Shown here: positions 26,833 through 36,848 of the stretch, piece after piece
How positions within the stretch are numbered: the stretch's first letter is position 1
Layout: each line of letters opens with the position of its first letter
Source of the DNA: Flavobacteriaceae bacterium D16
GTDB taxonomy: Bacteria > Bacteroidota > Bacteroidia > Flavobacteriales > Flavobacteriaceae
Direction: 5' to 3'
Length of the DNA stretch: 64,000 nt
NCBI GenBank assembly: GCA_021295155.1
Contig: JAJTJC010000032.1
Location: 33,989 to 97,988 of the forward strand
Translations under genes and position numbers: made by a program
Notes under the pieces: model-generated
The model's input: the letters and a program-made list of their open reading frames with translations, nothing else
The model's database searches: none
Told to the model about the DNA's origin: nothing

Positions 26833-27420
26833 TTAATTAAAAGGACCTACCATGATATGGGCCCTGTGAGTTCCGGGATCCATAAGCCAGGGCATTCCCG
26901 GAGCATGCGGCTTATCTGGCAAGCCGGTAGATTCTGTTGTTGCAAAAGGAATATAGATCACGTAACGGAATTTTCCATCTTTGAGTTCCCCGGTCTCCGA
27001 ATTGTAGTTTTCCTGTTTACCATAGTATACATACATCATACTGGGTTCCCTCGGTATTTTTAAACTCCCTTCAGCAATTTCTTTCCCGCGTATTTCTCTT
27101 TTTTCCTTAAAATCCTTTCCTTCTGCGCTAAGTGCCCTACCCCTGGCCATAAAGGGTTCCAGTTTGCGAGAATAGCAACTTACACTAATTCCTTCCTTTT
27201 CAGGATCATCCCCCAGACAGACCATATTGTTGGTTCCTTCCCTAAGTAATATTAATTGCCCTTCGTTATCATAACCATATACCATGGCTCCATCCCTGTC
27301 CGCCTCGGGCAAGGGTAGCACAGCGGTTTTTATTTGTACATCCGCAGGAAGTGCCTGGCCGTAGATGGTGTATAGACCCAGGCTCATTGCTGAAAGTAAA
27401 ATCAGTAGGAAACTTTTCAT
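26833..27420 (-). CDS. hypothetical secreted protein
   Basis: A 195-residue protein with a signal peptide (residues 1-22, ending at YGQA). I do not recognise its family. The mature part has two Cys (CLGDD and SVSCYS), a charged middle, and ends THRAHIMVGPFN. It is 29 bp upstream of the sterol-desaturase-like gene on the same strand, so it may be co-transcribed. Confidence 0.6.
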   Translation of the reverse strand: MKSFLLILLSAMSLGLYTIYGQALPADVQIKTAVLPLPEADRDGAMVYGYDNEGQLILLREGTNNMVCLGDDPEKEGISVSCYSRKLEPFMARGRALSAEGKDFKEKREIRGKEIAEGSLKIPREPSMMYVYYGKQENYNSETGELKDGKFRYVIYIPFATTESTGLPDKPHAPGMPWLMDPGTHRAHIMVGPFN

Positions 27421-27498
27421 GTCTTCTGGTTTTCCTTAAAGATAAGGATCACAAAACACTTTCTCAAATAAGAAAACTGGACTCAGTTCTGTCAAGAA

Positions 27499-28155
27499 TT
27501 AATTACAGTCCAATGCATAAACATCCTCAGGATCTTTGGTCCACTGAGAGGGAATGGCTGCTAATTGATCCTCATTTACCTTTATGCATTCCAAAGGATT
27601 ATCTTCTATTGTAAAAGCATTAAGCTGAATCACAGTAGGCAAGGCAGAAATGTCAATAGCATTAAGCCTGTTATTCGCCAGACTTAACTCCTGAAGTGCT
27701 AGATTATCAGCAATATTTAAACTGGAAATAGTATTATTCTCCAACTCTACCTTTTCAAGATCCGTTAGTCCGGCCAGCTGTATCGATGTTAGCGAGTTGT
27801 TTGATGCAAAAGCAAATTTTAGGTTCGCGTTTTGCCTCAGATCCAGTTGGGTAATTTCATTGTTACTTACCCATAAGCCAATCAGAGCAGTAAAATCTTC
27901 AATCCCGGTAAGGTCAGTAATTCCTTTATTTTCAATATCAATGTTTTGGACATCCTTAATTTCATCGGTTCTTACAAACCCGTCTAATTCATCATCAATA
28001 TTCAAGTCTACCAGTGCCTGCTCAAAATTAGCATCCGGTATGGCTGTCATGGCAAATACAGGCATATTGTCTTGTTCATTTGAAGAATCGGCGTCTGTGG
28101 AGCATGAAGTCCATACCAGCATAAGTGAAAGAATGAGATAGAAACCTCTTTTCAT
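27499..28155 (-). CDS. leucine-rich-repeat lipoprotein
   Basis: A 218-residue protein with a lipoprotein signal (LILSLMLVWTSC, Cys18) and five or so short leucine-rich repeats between about residues 75 and 185, for example LTGIEDFTALIGLWVSNNEI and LQELSLANNRLNAIDISALP. The N-terminal NFEQALVDLNIDDELDG segment is common in flavobacterial LRR proteins. It should be anchored at the outer membrane or periplasm and mediate binding. A TATCTTTG element lies 52 bp upstream. Confidence 0.78.
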   Translation of the reverse strand: MKRGFYLILSLMLVWTSCSTDADSSNEQDNMPVFAMTAIPDANFEQALVDLNIDDELDGFVRTDEIKDVQNIDIENKGITDLTGIEDFTALIGLWVSNNEITQLDLRQNANLKFAFASNNSLTSIQLAGLTDLEKVELENNTISSLNIADNLALQELSLANNRLNAIDISALPTVIQLNAFTIEDNPLECIKVNEDQLAAIPSQWTKDPEDVYALDCN

Positions 28156-28207
28156 AGCAATAAGATTTAATTAACAAATTACTGGTTAGGTAGTTGCTTT
28201 CGGCCCG

Positions 28208-28215
28208 CAAAGATA
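28208..28215 (-). promoter_or_regulatory. -7 promoter element of the LRR lipoprotein gene
   Basis: On the minus strand this reads TATCTTTG, an exact TAnnTTTG match about 52 bp from the ATG of the LRR gene. It is close to the end of valS, which also runs on the minus strand. Confidence 0.4.
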
Positions 28216-28226
28216 TAGTAATTATA

Positions 28227-30857
28227 TTATTCCAGACCCGCCAGACTTTTTTCAAGTGTTTGAATCTTGGCTTGGGCATCGGCAGCTTTCTTTTTTTCCA
28301 GCGCTACCACTTGCTCCGGCGCGTTATTTACAAACCTTTCATTGGATAGTTTCTTCTCTACACTGGCGAGAAATCCCTTGGTATAATTCAATTCCTCCTG
28401 AAGCTTATTAATCTCTTCGGAAATATCTACATGGCCTGTGATAGGGATGAAATACTCGTTGCTTTTGACCCGGAAGGACAGTGCCCCATCTACTTTTTGC
28501 TGAACAGCGGTAATAGCACTAACATTTGTAAGCTTTCGTATTACCGTATCCCAGGATTCTCCGGCCTTTTCAGCATCCAAAACAAACAAATCCAGGGGCT
28601 CTTTCATTGGAATATTCTTCTCCTTACGGATAGTTCTGATCCCGGAAATAACCTCACGCGCTATACGGAAGCCTTCGATCAAATCATTGCCTACAGGTCC
28701 TTCCTGAGGCCAGCTAGAAATTATCAGTGCTTCTTCAGGACAGCGTTTTTCCATGTGCTGCCAAATCGCTTCGGACAAAAATGGCATAAAAGGATGCAGT
28801 ATTTTAAGATTGGCCTCAAAAAGACTGATAACCGCCTTATAGGTAGTGGCGTCAATAGGTTGCTGATATGGTGGTTTGACAATTTCCAACAACCAGGAGC
28901 AGAAATCATCCCAGATGAGTTTGTATATGACCATTAAGGCATCCGAGATTCTGTATTTGGAAAAATGATCTTCGATTAGCGCTAAAGCAGCATTAAAACG
29001 GGACTGATACCAGGCAATACCCATTGCCGAAGCCGTGGGCTGTTCTGTATCACTAATTTCCCAGCTCTTTACCAGGCGGAAGGCATTCCAAATTTTATTG
29101 GCAAAGTTCTTTCCTTGCTGACAGAGGGATTCATCAAAGAGAAGGTCGTTACCCGCTGCTGAACTCAGCATCAGGCCAACCCTTACCCCATCGGCTCCAT
29201 AATTCTCTATAAGTTTTAACGCATCCGGAGAATTACCCAGGGATTTCGACATTTTACGTCTTTGTTTATCCCGGACCAGACCGGTGAAATAAACATTGTT
29301 AAAGGGCTTTTCTCCACGAAATTCATATCCGGCAATGATCATTCGGGAAACCCAGAAGAAAATGATATCCGGAGCTGTTACCAAATCACTGGTAGGGTAG
29401 TAATACTGTACTTCCTTATTATCAGGTTCCAGGATACCGCCAAAAACGCTAATAGGCCATAACCAGGAAGAAAACCAGGTGTCCAGGACATCCTCTTCCT
29501 GCCTAAGATCTTCCATGCTCAGGGCAGGATTTCCGGATTGCTTGCGTGCTAGTTCCAATGCAGCTTCAGGACTTTCTGCTACGACTAAATCACTGCTACC
29601 ATCACCGTAATAATATGCGGGTATGCGTTGACCCCACCAAAGTTGTCTCGAAATGTTCCAGTCACGGATATTTTGCATCCAGTGTTTGTAGGTGTTTTCA
29701 AATTTTTTAGGATAGAACTTCACCTCCTGGGTCTCCATTACGGCCTTCATAGCAGGCTTTACCAGGTCCTCCATCTTAAGAAACCATTGTTCGGACAAGC
29801 GTGGTTCTATAACAACTTTCGTTCTTTCTGAGGTACCCACCTTATTTGTGTAGTCCTCGGTTTTTATCAAAAAACCTTTTTCATGAAGTTCTTTGACAAT
29901 CTCCTTACGAACTACAAAACGATCTTTCCCCTTGTAATGAAGCCCATTTGAATTGAGGGTGGCATCATCATTAAAAATATCTATGGTTTCCAGATCGTAT
30001 TTTTCCCCCAGCATCTTATCGTTCTCATCGTGGGCAGGAGTTACCTTAAGGCATCCTGTTCCAAATTCCATATCCACATAATTATCCTCAATAATTGGTA
30101 TGGGACGATCACAAAGGGGTACAATCGCATTATTACCTTTCAGATGCGAATAACGTGTATCCTCCGGGTTAACACATATAGCAGTGTCTCCCAATATGGT
30201 TTCGGGGCGTGTGGTGGCAATTATTACCCGTTCCTCACTTCCTTCAACGGGATAGGCCAGATAATAGAGCTTTCCCTGCTGTTCTTCATAGATAACCTCC
30301 TCATCAGAAAGGGTTGTTTTAGCAAGCGGGTCCCAATTAACCATGCGATATCCCCGGTAAATAAGACCCTTCTTGTACAAGTCGACGAACACCTTAATCA
30401 CAGATGCCGACATATCATCATCCATGGTAAATTTAGTCCTATCCCAATCGCAAGAACAGCCTAGCTTTTTTAATTGTTCCAGGATTACACCCCCGTACTT
30501 GTGCGTCCAGTCCCATGCGTGTTCCAGGAAGTCTTCACGGCTTATCGTAGCCTTATCAATCCCTTCTTCCTTAAGTTTGGCCACAACCTTGGCTTCTGTG
30601 GCTATGGAAGCATGATCCATGCCGGGTACCCAGCAGGCATTTTTACCCTGCAAACGCGCCCTTCTTATCAAAATATCCTGTAATGTGTTGTTTAACATAT
30701 GGCCCATATGCAAAACCCCTGTAACGTTTGGCGGTGGGATAACTATGGTGTAGGGCTCCCTGTCATCCGGAACTGAATGAAAATACTTGTTTTCCATCCA
30801 ATAGTCATACCATTGGTTTTCAACACTTTGCGGTTCATATTTTGAAGGGATGTCCAT
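28227..30857 (-). CDS. valS: valine--tRNA ligase
   Basis: An 876-residue class I aminoacyl-tRNA synthetase. The HIGH motif is present as [17 protein letters not shown] (residues 38-54), the KMSKS loop as [18 protein letters not shown] (about 533), and the CP1 editing domain contains [20 protein letters not shown]. The C-terminal 70 residues form the coiled-coil arm typical of ValRS. Size and architecture are normal. A good minus-strand promoter at 30964-30993 gives a leader of about 100 nt. Confidence 0.96.
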   Translation of the reverse strand: MDIPSKYEPQSVENQWYDYWMENKYFHSVPDDREPYTIVIPPPNVTGVLHMGHMLNNTLQDILIRRARLQGKNACWVPGMDHASIATEAKVVAKLKEEGIDKATISREDFLEHAWDWTHKYGGVILEQLKKLGCSCDWDRTKFTMDDDMSASVIKVFVDLYKKGLIYRGYRMVNWDPLAKTTLSDEEVIYEEQQGKLYYLAYPVEGSEERVIIATTRPETILGDTAICVNPEDTRYSHLKGNNAIVPLCDRPIPIIEDNYVDMEFGTGCLKVTPAHDENDKMLGEKYDLETIDIFNDDATLNSNGLHYKGKDRFVVRKEIVKELHEKGFLIKTEDYTNKVGTSERTKVVIEPRLSEQWFLKMEDLVKPAMKAVMETQEVKFYPKKFENTYKHWMQNIRDWNISRQLWWGQRIPAYYYGDGSSDLVVAESPEAALELARKQSGNPALSMEDLRQEEDVLDTWFSSWLWPISVFGGILEPDNKEVQYYYPTSDLVTAPDIIFFWVSRMIIAGYEFRGEKPFNNVYFTGLVRDKQRRKMSKSLGNSPDALKLIENYGADGVRVGLMLSSAAGNDLLFDESLCQQGKNFANKIWNAFRLVKSWEISDTEQPTASAMGIAWYQSRFNAALALIEDHFSKYRISDALMVIYKLIWDDFCSWLLEIVKPPYQQPIDATTYKAVISLFEANLKILHPFMPFLSEAIWQHMEKRCPEEALIISSWPQEGPVGNDLIEGFRIAREVISGIRTIRKEKNIPMKEPLDLFVLDAEKAGESWDTVIRKLTNVSAITAVQQKVDGALSFRVKSNEYFIPITGHVDISEEINKLQEELNYTKGFLASVEKKLSNERFVNNAPEQVVALEKKKAADAQAKIQTLEKSLAGLE

Positions 30858-30963
30858 TTGTGGTACAGTTTTTGACTAGAATGGTTAGGCAGAAAAAAAG
30901 ACTAACGCAAAAAAAAGTACATATGCGATAATCTGTGATTTTTGACTGTCACTTAATACGAAA

Positions 30964-30993
30964 CAAAAATAAGTAACGTTAGAACATAACAAA
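30964..30993 (-). promoter_or_regulatory. promoter of valS
   Basis: On the minus strand TTTG (30993-30990) and TATTTTTG (30971-30964) are separated by 18 bp, fitting the Bacteroidota -33/-7 consensus. The predicted leader to the valS ATG is roughly 100 nt, long enough for control, though I see no T-box or attenuator structure in it. Confidence 0.6.
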
Positions 30994-30998
30994 AGAAT

Positions 30999-31030
30999 TT
31001 TGGATGTTGATAGCAAATCTTCTACATTTG
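30999..31030 (+). promoter_or_regulatory. promoter of the DUF1573 gene
   Basis: TTTG (30999-31002) and TACATTTG (31023-31030) are separated by 20 bp, the best match to the Bacteroidota promoter consensus in the window. The ATG is 24 bp downstream. It lies back to back with the valS promoter. Confidence 0.65.
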
Positions 31031-31054
31031 AGATTCACCCAAAACTGAATAACA

Positions 31055-31441
31055 ATGAAAAATGTAATTATTGTACTGTTTGTAGGCCTGCTTTCACTAG
31101 GTGTTTATGCGCAGGAAAAGACTGCAAAAATTGAGTTCAAGGCAGAAACCTTGGATTATGGCGTGATTGAAAAAGGCAGTGACGGTGTACGTGTATTCGA
31201 ATTTACCAATACGGGAGATGCTCCCTTGATTATTAGCAAGGTAAGTTCCAGCTGTGGCTGTACAATCCCTAAAAAACCGGAAAAACCAATTTTACCTGGT
31301 GAAACTGGTGAAATTCAGGTGAAATATGACACCAATCGTCCTGGACCTATCCGAAAGGCCATCACGGTTATTTCCAATGCTAGCACACCCACTAAAGTAT
31401 TAAAAATCAAAGGTGAGGTAAAAACTATTAGTGGAAAGTAA
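31055..31441 (+). CDS. secreted DUF1573 protein
   Basis: A 128-residue protein with a signal peptide (residues 1-19, VGLLSLGVYAQE). The mature part is one immunoglobulin-like domain: FKAETLDYGVIEKGSDGVRVFEF, FTNTGDAPLIISKVSSSCGC with the conserved SSCGCT, PGETGEIQVKYDTN and a final strand VLKIKGEV. DUF1573 domains are frequent in Bacteroidota and of unknown function. It has a strong promoter and is followed by a bidirectional terminator. Confidence 0.88.
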   Translation: MKNVIIVLFVGLLSLGVYAQEKTAKIEFKAETLDYGVIEKGSDGVRVFEFTNTGDAPLIISKVSSSCGCTIPKKPEKPILPGETGEIQVKYDTNRPGPIRKAITVISNASTPTKVLKIKGEVKTISGK

Positions 31442-31461
31442 TACAAGGAAAGAAAATGGAT

Positions 31462-31489
31462 AAAAACCTGGCTTAGGCCGGGTTTTTTT
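31462..31489. terminator. bidirectional rho-independent terminator
   Basis: AACCTGGC (31465-31472) pairs with GCCGGGTT (31477-31484) with one G-T wobble around TTAG. A T-run follows on the plus strand and an A-run precedes it, so it serves both the DUF1573 gene and the convergent aspartyl protease gene, whose stop codon touches it. Confidence 0.85.
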
Positions 31490-32891
31490 ATTCAAATACA
31501 TCTCTAAGCACAAAACTGAATAGCAGGTCATTGTTTAAACGCTCTATCAGTAATTTGACCCTTTTTCCTTCTTTTTTATTGATCATTTTCAATACTTCCT
31601 GGAGTTTATAGCTATGTATACTCTTGCCGTTAACCGCGAGAACTACATCTCCCTCTCTTAATCCCGCCTGAGCAGCCGGGCTACCAGCCCTGATACCTGA
31701 AACAACTATTTCTGGCACAAGGCTTAATCTGGTGGTATTCTGCATGAGGATCTGCACGGTACCGAAACTGTTGGATTCCTTACGGACCACACCATTTGCA
31801 TTGGCAATACGTTCTGCGATATACCGCATTCCATTGTGTTGTAATTCCAGTCCACTCAGATTGTATTGAAATGGAAGTTTAAAGTTTGAATTTTTACGCA
31901 AGGTGACTTCCCTTCCGGGATAATTGAAAACAATATTAAACCTCCTTAATACCTCCCCTCCTACACTGCCGTTCCTATCACCAAGAACGTGTACATCACC
32001 AAAGGATTCCATATTTGGAAATGCTGCTTTGGCATTGGATAATATAAAGCTTCCTATTTTAAGGCGATTAACTTTTGTTCGCCGGCCAAAAATCTGCCCG
32101 TTGAGTCCTTTACCAAGGTAATCCTCATAATTATTATCTGGTATGCCCAGCCCCTTCTCATCATCCTCAAACAACCAAACAGCATCACTACTCCCTGTAT
32201 CGACCAGCAATTTTACCGGAACATTGGGGTTGTCTTCAAATTGAACTTCACCTTTGACATAGGCTTTGTTACCATGAAGCCATAAAGGTATTGTTTCGTA
32301 TTTACTGCCCTTTTTAGGGGTATAATGTGCCGGATCTATGAATTTAATAACCTTAGCGTTATAATTAATATCCACTACAAAATCCTTGAAGAGATCATAG
32401 CCAATTATACCGTGAACCGGGATCCCCAGAACAGGTGAAAAATTCATCTCCTTATCTATGACAACATAAACTTCCTGATTGTTGTTCTGTATACCCTTTA
32501 CACGGAAAGAATTTCCATGTGAGCTTAGGGCATTTATAGGTTCACCCTCACCTAATCCATTAATAGTTATTTCGGCTACATTATTGAGTTGGAGGGAATC
32601 CTGATCATGCAAGTTGAACAAAATAGGCTTACCAACCCCCGAGTCCAGAATAAAGGTTAACTCGGCCCCATTGATTTCCAAAGGAATGATCACCAGATTA
32701 TTGATCAGTTCAAAACGCACCTTTTCTATCTTCTGACCTGCAGGTAGTTTAAAAATCTGGGCACTTCCATGGTATGGAAGTATTCCAAATAGGAGAAGAA
32801 GAAAAACATATATTATACGCAAAACCTTAATTATTAACCAATTGTCTCTTAAATTTAAGGAAAAGTTTGCTGAATAGCCACTTTTTAACAT
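31488..32891 (-). CDS. secreted retropepsin-like aspartyl protease with PDZ domain
   Basis: A protein of 467 residues from the ATG at 32891. Two aspartyl-protease-type motifs are present, FILDSGVGKPILF and LLVDTGSSDAVWLF, so two half-domains could pair in one chain, and a C-terminal PDZ domain follows (GIRAGSPAAQAGLREGDVVLAVNG). The signal peptide is RIIYVFLLLLFGILPYHGSAQ, but 24 residues precede it from this ATG. A TTG at 32822 would place the signal at the very N-terminus and may be the real start; an upstream start at 32966 is less likely. It probably acts in the periplasm. Confidence 0.8.
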   Translation of the reverse strand: MLKSGYSANFSLNLRDNWLIIKVLRIIYVFLLLLFGILPYHGSAQIFKLPAGQKIEKVRFELINNLVIIPLEINGAELTFILDSGVGKPILFNLHDQDSLQLNNVAEITINGLGEGEPINALSSHGNSFRVKGIQNNNQEVYVVIDKEMNFSPVLGIPVHGIIGYDLFKDFVVDINYNAKVIKFIDPAHYTPKKGSKYETIPLWLHGNKAYVKGEVQFEDNPNVPVKLLVDTGSSDAVWLFEDDEKGLGIPDNNYEDYLGKGLNGQIFGRRTKVNRLKIGSFILSNAKAAFPNMESFGDVHVLGDRNGSVGGEVLRRFNIVFNYPGREVTLRKNSNFKLPFQYNLSGLELQHNGMRYIAERIANANGVVRKESNSFGTVQILMQNTTRLSLVPEIVVSGIRAGSPAAQAGLREGDVVLAVNGKSIHSYKLQEVLKMINKKEGKRVKLLIERLNNDLLFSFVLRDVFE

Positions 32892-32972
32892 TCCCTTAGT
32901 CTTCAAACCACTGGAGATTAAATTGTAGAGTCCGACTTGTTTTCTCATTTTTGTGATATAATTCATTGATTT

Positions 32973-34166
32973 ATGCCATCTATTTCAAAAAAAGGGCAAA
33001 AAATGCCAGAATCTCCGATCCGCAAACTGGTCCCTTATGCGGAGGCAGCTAAGTCCAGAGGGGTCCATGTATACCACCTGAATATAGGGCAACCGGATAT
33101 CAAAACACCCCAGATAGCTCTGGATGCAGTGAAGAACAATAGCATTGAAGTACTTGCCTATAGCCGCACTGAAGGTTCGGAAGACTACAGAAGGAAAATC
33201 GCCGGATATTACGCTAAGCTGGGCATTGAATTGAATCCTGCGGAAATCCTGGTAACTACAGGAGGATCTGAGGCACTTTCTTTTGCCATGGGTTCTATTG
33301 CTGATTTTGGTGACGAAATAATCATCCCGGAACCTTTTTACGCCAACTATAATGGTTTTGCCACAGCCATGGGGGTAACTGTGGTTCCTATTGTTTCCCG
33401 GATTGAAGAAAATTTTGCCCTTCCTCCCATTGAAGAATTTGAAAAGCTGATCAGTCCAAAAACGCGGGCTATATTGATCTGCAACCCCGGAAATCCTACG
33501 GGTTACCTCTACAGTGAAGAGGAAATAACAAAACTGGCAAAGCTGGTACGGAAACATGATATTTTCCTGATAGCAGATGAGGTATATCGTGAATTTACCT
33601 ACGACGGGAAAACACATCATTCCATACTCCATTATCCTGAAATCAAGGATCAGGCATTGGTTGTAGATTCGGTATCAAAGCGTTACAGCATGTGCGGCGC
33701 GCGAATTGGCTGCCTTATTTCCCGCAATAAAGAAGTGATTCAGACTGCTTTAAAGTTTGCCCAGGCCAGGCTTTCCCCTCCTACCTATGCACAGATTGCC
33801 AGTGAAGCTGCTCTGGATACCCCCCAGTCCTATTTTACTGAGGTGAAACGAGAATACGTGGACAGACGAGATCTGATCATTAGAGAATTGGAGCAGATCG
33901 AAGGGGTGAAGGTAGCAAGGCCTCAGGGCGCCTTTTACTGTATCGCCGAGCTGCCTGTGGAAGACGCGGATGTTTTTGCTCAATGGTTGCTGGAATCGTT
34001 TAACCATATGGGCGAAACGGTAATGGTGGCCCCGGCCGCAGGATTCTACGCCTCACCGGGCCTAGGGAAAAATCAGATCCGGATAGCGTATGTGCTGGAA
34101 AAAGACAGTTTAATAAAGGCCGTTTCCATTTTAAAGGAAGGCCTAAAGCAATACAACAAACGGTGA
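32973..34166 (+). CDS. pyridoxal-phosphate aminotransferase, class I/II
   Basis: A 397-residue fold-type I PLP enzyme resembling aspartate aminotransferase. Motifs are YHLNIGQPDIKTP, TTGGSEALSFAMGS, ILICNPGNPTGYLYS, FLIADEVYREF and the PLP-Lys in VDSVSKRYSMCGARIGCLIS. The Arg for the substrate carboxylate is in NQIRIAYVLE. The amino-acid specificity cannot be fixed from sequence. murB begins inside its stop codon (GTGA), so the pair is translationally coupled. Confidence 0.9.
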   Translation: MPSISKKGQKMPESPIRKLVPYAEAAKSRGVHVYHLNIGQPDIKTPQIALDAVKNNSIEVLAYSRTEGSEDYRRKIAGYYAKLGIELNPAEILVTTGGSEALSFAMGSIADFGDEIIIPEPFYANYNGFATAMGVTVVPIVSRIEENFALPPIEEFEKLISPKTRAILICNPGNPTGYLYSEEEITKLAKLVRKHDIFLIADEVYREFTYDGKTHHSILHYPEIKDQALVVDSVSKRYSMCGARIGCLISRNKEVIQTALKFAQARLSPPTYAQIASEAALDTPQSYFTEVKREYVDRRDLIIRELEQIEGVKVARPQGAFYCIAELPVEDADVFAQWLLESFNHMGETVMVAPAAGFYASPGLGKNQIRIAYVLEKDSLIKAVSILKEGLKQYNKR

Positions 34167-35179
34167 ATATCCAGGAAAACATCTCCCTAAAAGACTACAA
34201 CACCTTTGGTATTGAGGCTAAAGCCAGGTATTTTATTGAAATTTCCAGTATAGAAGACTTAAAAGAGGCTCTTAAATTAAAGGGATATCCTGAACTCTTT
34301 ATACTCAGTGGAGGAAGCAATATGCTGCTTACCCAGGATTTAAATCGGCTTGTCCTTTTCATTAATCTTAAAGGAAAAGCGCTTGTTGAGGAAAATGATA
34401 AGGAGATTGTGTTACGGGTAATGGCCGGGGAAAATTGGCACGATTTGGTTTTATGGACACTGGAAAAAGGGTATGGTGGATTACAAAATATGGCCCTAAT
34501 CCCCGGCAATACGGGTACTGCCCCCATTCAAAATATCGGGGCTTATGGAGTGGAACTCAAGGATATCTTTGCTGGTTGTGAGGCTATGGAAATCCAAACA
34601 TCCAAAACAAGTTACTTTACAAAAGAGGAGTGCCATTTTGGGTACAGGGATTCCTTTTTCAAAAAGGAGGGAAAAGGAAAATATATTATTACTTCGGTAG
34701 ACCTGCTGTTAAGTAAAAAAGAACATAAGATCAATATGGGATATGCCCCCCTGAAGGAAGAATTATTGCAGCAGGGCATCAATACGCCTGATATCTCGGA
34801 TATCGCGCAGGCGGTAATAGCTATAAGGAGCAGAAAATTACCCGACCCCAAAGAATTGGGGAATAGTGGTAGCTTTTTTAAAAACCCGGTTATTCCCGAG
34901 GATGATTTTAAGAAACTCAAAAAGGCACACCCGGAACTTCCCTCCTATGCCCTGGGAAACCAGACCCATAAAATACCCGCAGCCTGGCTAATTGACCAGT
35001 GTGGATTAAAAGGGAAGCGCTTCGGAGATGCCGGTGTTCATAAAAATCAGGCATTGGTATTAGTCAACTACGGATTAGCCAGCGGGGAAGACATCCTGAA
35101 CCTGGCAAGGCTGGTTCAATCGCAGGTAAAGGAAAAATTTGGCGTTTTGCTCGAACCGGAGGTCAACATTATCAGTTGA
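34163..35179 (+). CDS. murB: UDP-N-acetylmuramate dehydrogenase
   Basis: A 338-residue FAD enzyme that reduces UDP-GlcNAc-enolpyruvate to UDP-MurNAc in peptidoglycan synthesis. Motifs are LSGGSNMLLT, LIPGNTGTAPIQNIGAYGVELKD, the catalytic Ser in NSGSFFKNPVIP and the catalytic Glu in LLEPEVNIIS. It starts with GTG, four bases overlapping the aminotransferase stop. Length fits the E. coli-type (type I) MurB. Confidence 0.94.
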   Translation: MNIQENISLKDYNTFGIEAKARYFIEISSIEDLKEALKLKGYPELFILSGGSNMLLTQDLNRLVLFINLKGKALVEENDKEIVLRVMAGENWHDLVLWTLEKGYGGLQNMALIPGNTGTAPIQNIGAYGVELKDIFAGCEAMEIQTSKTSYFTKEECHFGYRDSFFKKEGKGKYIITSVDLLLSKKEHKINMGYAPLKEELLQQGINTPDISDIAQAVIAIRSRKLPDPKELGNSGSFFKNPVIPEDDFKKLKKAHPELPSYALGNQTHKIPAAWLIDQCGLKGKRFGDAGVHKNQALVLVNYGLASGEDILNLARLVQSQVKEKFGVLLEPEVNIIS

Positions 35180-35451
35180 GAAATAGCCTGCAACAGAAAA
35201 AGAGAACGCCTGGTTCATTTGCTTATAAGGTAAAATTACCTTAAATAGGATAACCCCCGGAAGTTACCAGGGGTTATACCAAACCAAACTAACCAAAAAC
35301 TAAATGTGCAATAACCATTTGCACACTTATCGAATTACTAGACTGATCGCGCATATTGCAATCAATTTCATAATTTAGCGTTTACTCTATATACGAGAAA
35401 TAACAGGCATCTGGATGCCAACCACGAGGCAGTCTACATCTTGCGACCCCT
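35180..35451. other. intergenic region with three inverted repeats before the ECF sigma gene
   Basis: 272 bp with no gene. It holds AAGGTAA-AA-TTACCTT (35227-35242), a hairpin ATAACCCC-N12-GGGGTTAT (35250-35277) and TGTGCAA-TAACCAT-TTGCACA (35305-35325). The hairpin has no clear T-run but may terminate murB. The other two are good candidates for operator sites in the promoter region of the sigma-factor operon. I see no exact TAnnTTTG element close to the sigma start. Confidence 0.45.
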
Positions 35452-36018
35452 ATGAGCACACTACTTGAAAGACATATTGTTGAACTGCTGCAGGAACAAA
35501 ACGAGAAAGCTATTTCTCTGCTTTATGAGCACTATGGGGATACATTATATGGAGTGGCGTTCAAAGTAGTTAAGAATGAAGAACTTGCCCAGGATGTGCT
35601 GCAGGAAAGTTTTGTGAAAATTTGGAAAAAGGGAAATTCCTATGATTCCACCAAGGCTAAACTTTTTACCTGGTTATTCCGCATCACCCGCAATACGGCG
35701 ATTGACAAGCTTCGTAGTCTCGGCACCAAATCCAATAAAGAAATCCAAATTGACGTTTCTGACGTATATAATCTAGGTGTGGAAAGCATACGGCCTGAAA
35801 TAATGGATGTCAGGCAGAACCTGAGTAAAATTGAGCCCAAATACCAAATTGTCCTTGATGCCCTGTTTTTTCAGGGGATGACACAGCAAGAGGCCAGCGA
35901 TGAGCTGGATATTCCGCTAGGCACCATCAAATCAAGGCTAAAAATTGGACTAAGGGAACTCAGAAAGATTTACGGTAATGGTGTGCTTTTGCTACCGATG
36001 ATAATTAATATATTATGA
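35452..36018 (+). CDS. ECF-type RNA polymerase sigma factor
   Basis: A 188-residue sigma-70 family factor with region 2 (residues 15-85; NEELAQDVLQESFVKIWKK and TWLFRITRNTAIDKLRS) and region 4 (residues 135-185; QGMTQQEASDELDIPLGTIKSRLKIGLRELRKI). Region 3 is missing, as in ECF factors. Its stop overlaps the ATG of the anti-sigma gene (ATGA), a classic coupled pair. Confidence 0.9.
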   Translation: MSTLLERHIVELLQEQNEKAISLLYEHYGDTLYGVAFKVVKNEELAQDVLQESFVKIWKKGNSYDSTKAKLFTWLFRITRNTAIDKLRSLGTKSNKEIQIDVSDVYNLGVESIRPEIMDVRQNLSKIEPKYQIVLDALFFQGMTQQEASDELDIPLGTIKSRLKIGLRELRKIYGNGVLLLPMIINIL

Positions 36019-36773
36019 AAGAAAAAATACGCATATTCCTGGATACGGACCTGCTAGAAAAATACCTTCTTGGTACAACAACTATGGAGGAATCTCATCA
36101 GGTAGAGCGTTATATCGCCATGTATCCGGAAGTTCGACAGACTTACAATGAGTTACAGGAAAACCTGGAGACATTTGCTAAAATGCACTCCCTGAAGACC
36201 CCTGAAGGATTAAAGAACAGGATCCTTGAGCGCATCCGGGCACAACAGACAGGGCGCCGAAGATTCCAACGGTTTGCCGTAGCAGCAACTATTGCGGCCC
36301 TTCTTTTTGCAGGATCGTCCTATTTCTTCTATAACCAGAATCAAAACCTGCAGCAGGAGAACACCATTGTCAACAACAAGATAAAAACACTCGAAGCCGA
36401 TATGCGTTCACAGTTAGAAGATGTACGCAATCAGTTTATTGTACTGAACAATCCATCTACGAGGAAGTTCATTGTAAATGGCAACAAGAAAGCCAGGGAG
36501 CTCAAGGCTGTGGCCTATATTAATCCAGTAAAAAAACTGTCCTATATAAACGTAAGAAATCTCCCGAATTTACCAGAAGACCAATGCTACCAAATGTGGG
36601 CTGAAGTCAACGGTGAAATGGTCAACCTGGGAGTTATCAAGGATATTCAGGACAAGGATAGGTTAATGGCTTTGCCCTACGCGGAAAAAGCTGTAAGTTA
36701 CATAACCATTGAACCCAAGGGAGGAAACAACACCCCTACGGTACAGAACATTGTAGCAAACATAAATTTCTGA
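36015..36773 (+). CDS. membrane anti-sigma factor, RskA-like
   Basis: A 252-residue protein. The N-terminal 75 residues form the sigma-binding domain (LLEKYLLGTTTMEESHQVERYI and on); no HxxxCxxC zinc motif is present. A transmembrane helix follows at about residues 85-103 (FAVAATIAALLFAGSSYFF), then a coiled-coil linker and a periplasmic RskA-like C-terminal domain (MWAEVNGEMVNLGVIKDI). It should hold the upstream sigma factor at the membrane until released. A terminator follows. Confidence 0.85.
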   Translation: MKEKIRIFLDTDLLEKYLLGTTTMEESHQVERYIAMYPEVRQTYNELQENLETFAKMHSLKTPEGLKNRILERIRAQQTGRRRFQRFAVAATIAALLFAGSSYFFYNQNQNLQQENTIVNNKIKTLEADMRSQLEDVRNQFIVLNNPSTRKFIVNGNKKARELKAVAYINPVKKLSYINVRNLPNLPEDQCYQMWAEVNGEMVNLGVIKDIQDKDRLMALPYAEKAVSYITIEPKGGNNTPTVQNIVANINF

Positions 36774-36796
36774 TAACCCATTCTTTAGCGAATTAT

Positions 36797-36826
36797 AAAT
36801 GCCCCTTTTTCGGGGCATTTATTTTG
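36797..36826 (+). terminator. rho-independent terminator of the sigma/anti-sigma operon
   Basis: AAATGCCCC (36797-36805) pairs perfectly with GGGGCATTT (36812-36820) around TTTTTC and is followed by ATTTTG. It ends the sigma/anti-sigma mRNA. Confidence 0.8.
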
Positions 36827-36834
36827 TATCTTTG
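36827..36834 (+). promoter_or_regulatory. -7 promoter element of the small membrane protein gene
   Basis: TATCTTTG, an exact TAnnTTTG match, directly behind the terminator and 14 bp before the ATG at 36849. Confidence 0.5.
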
Positions 36835-36848
36835 CACAAAGATTATCC

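Noticed and set aside
35250..35277. Strong rho-independent terminator after murB
   Set aside because: The stem is good but no T-run follows, so I list it only as a hairpin of the intergenic region.
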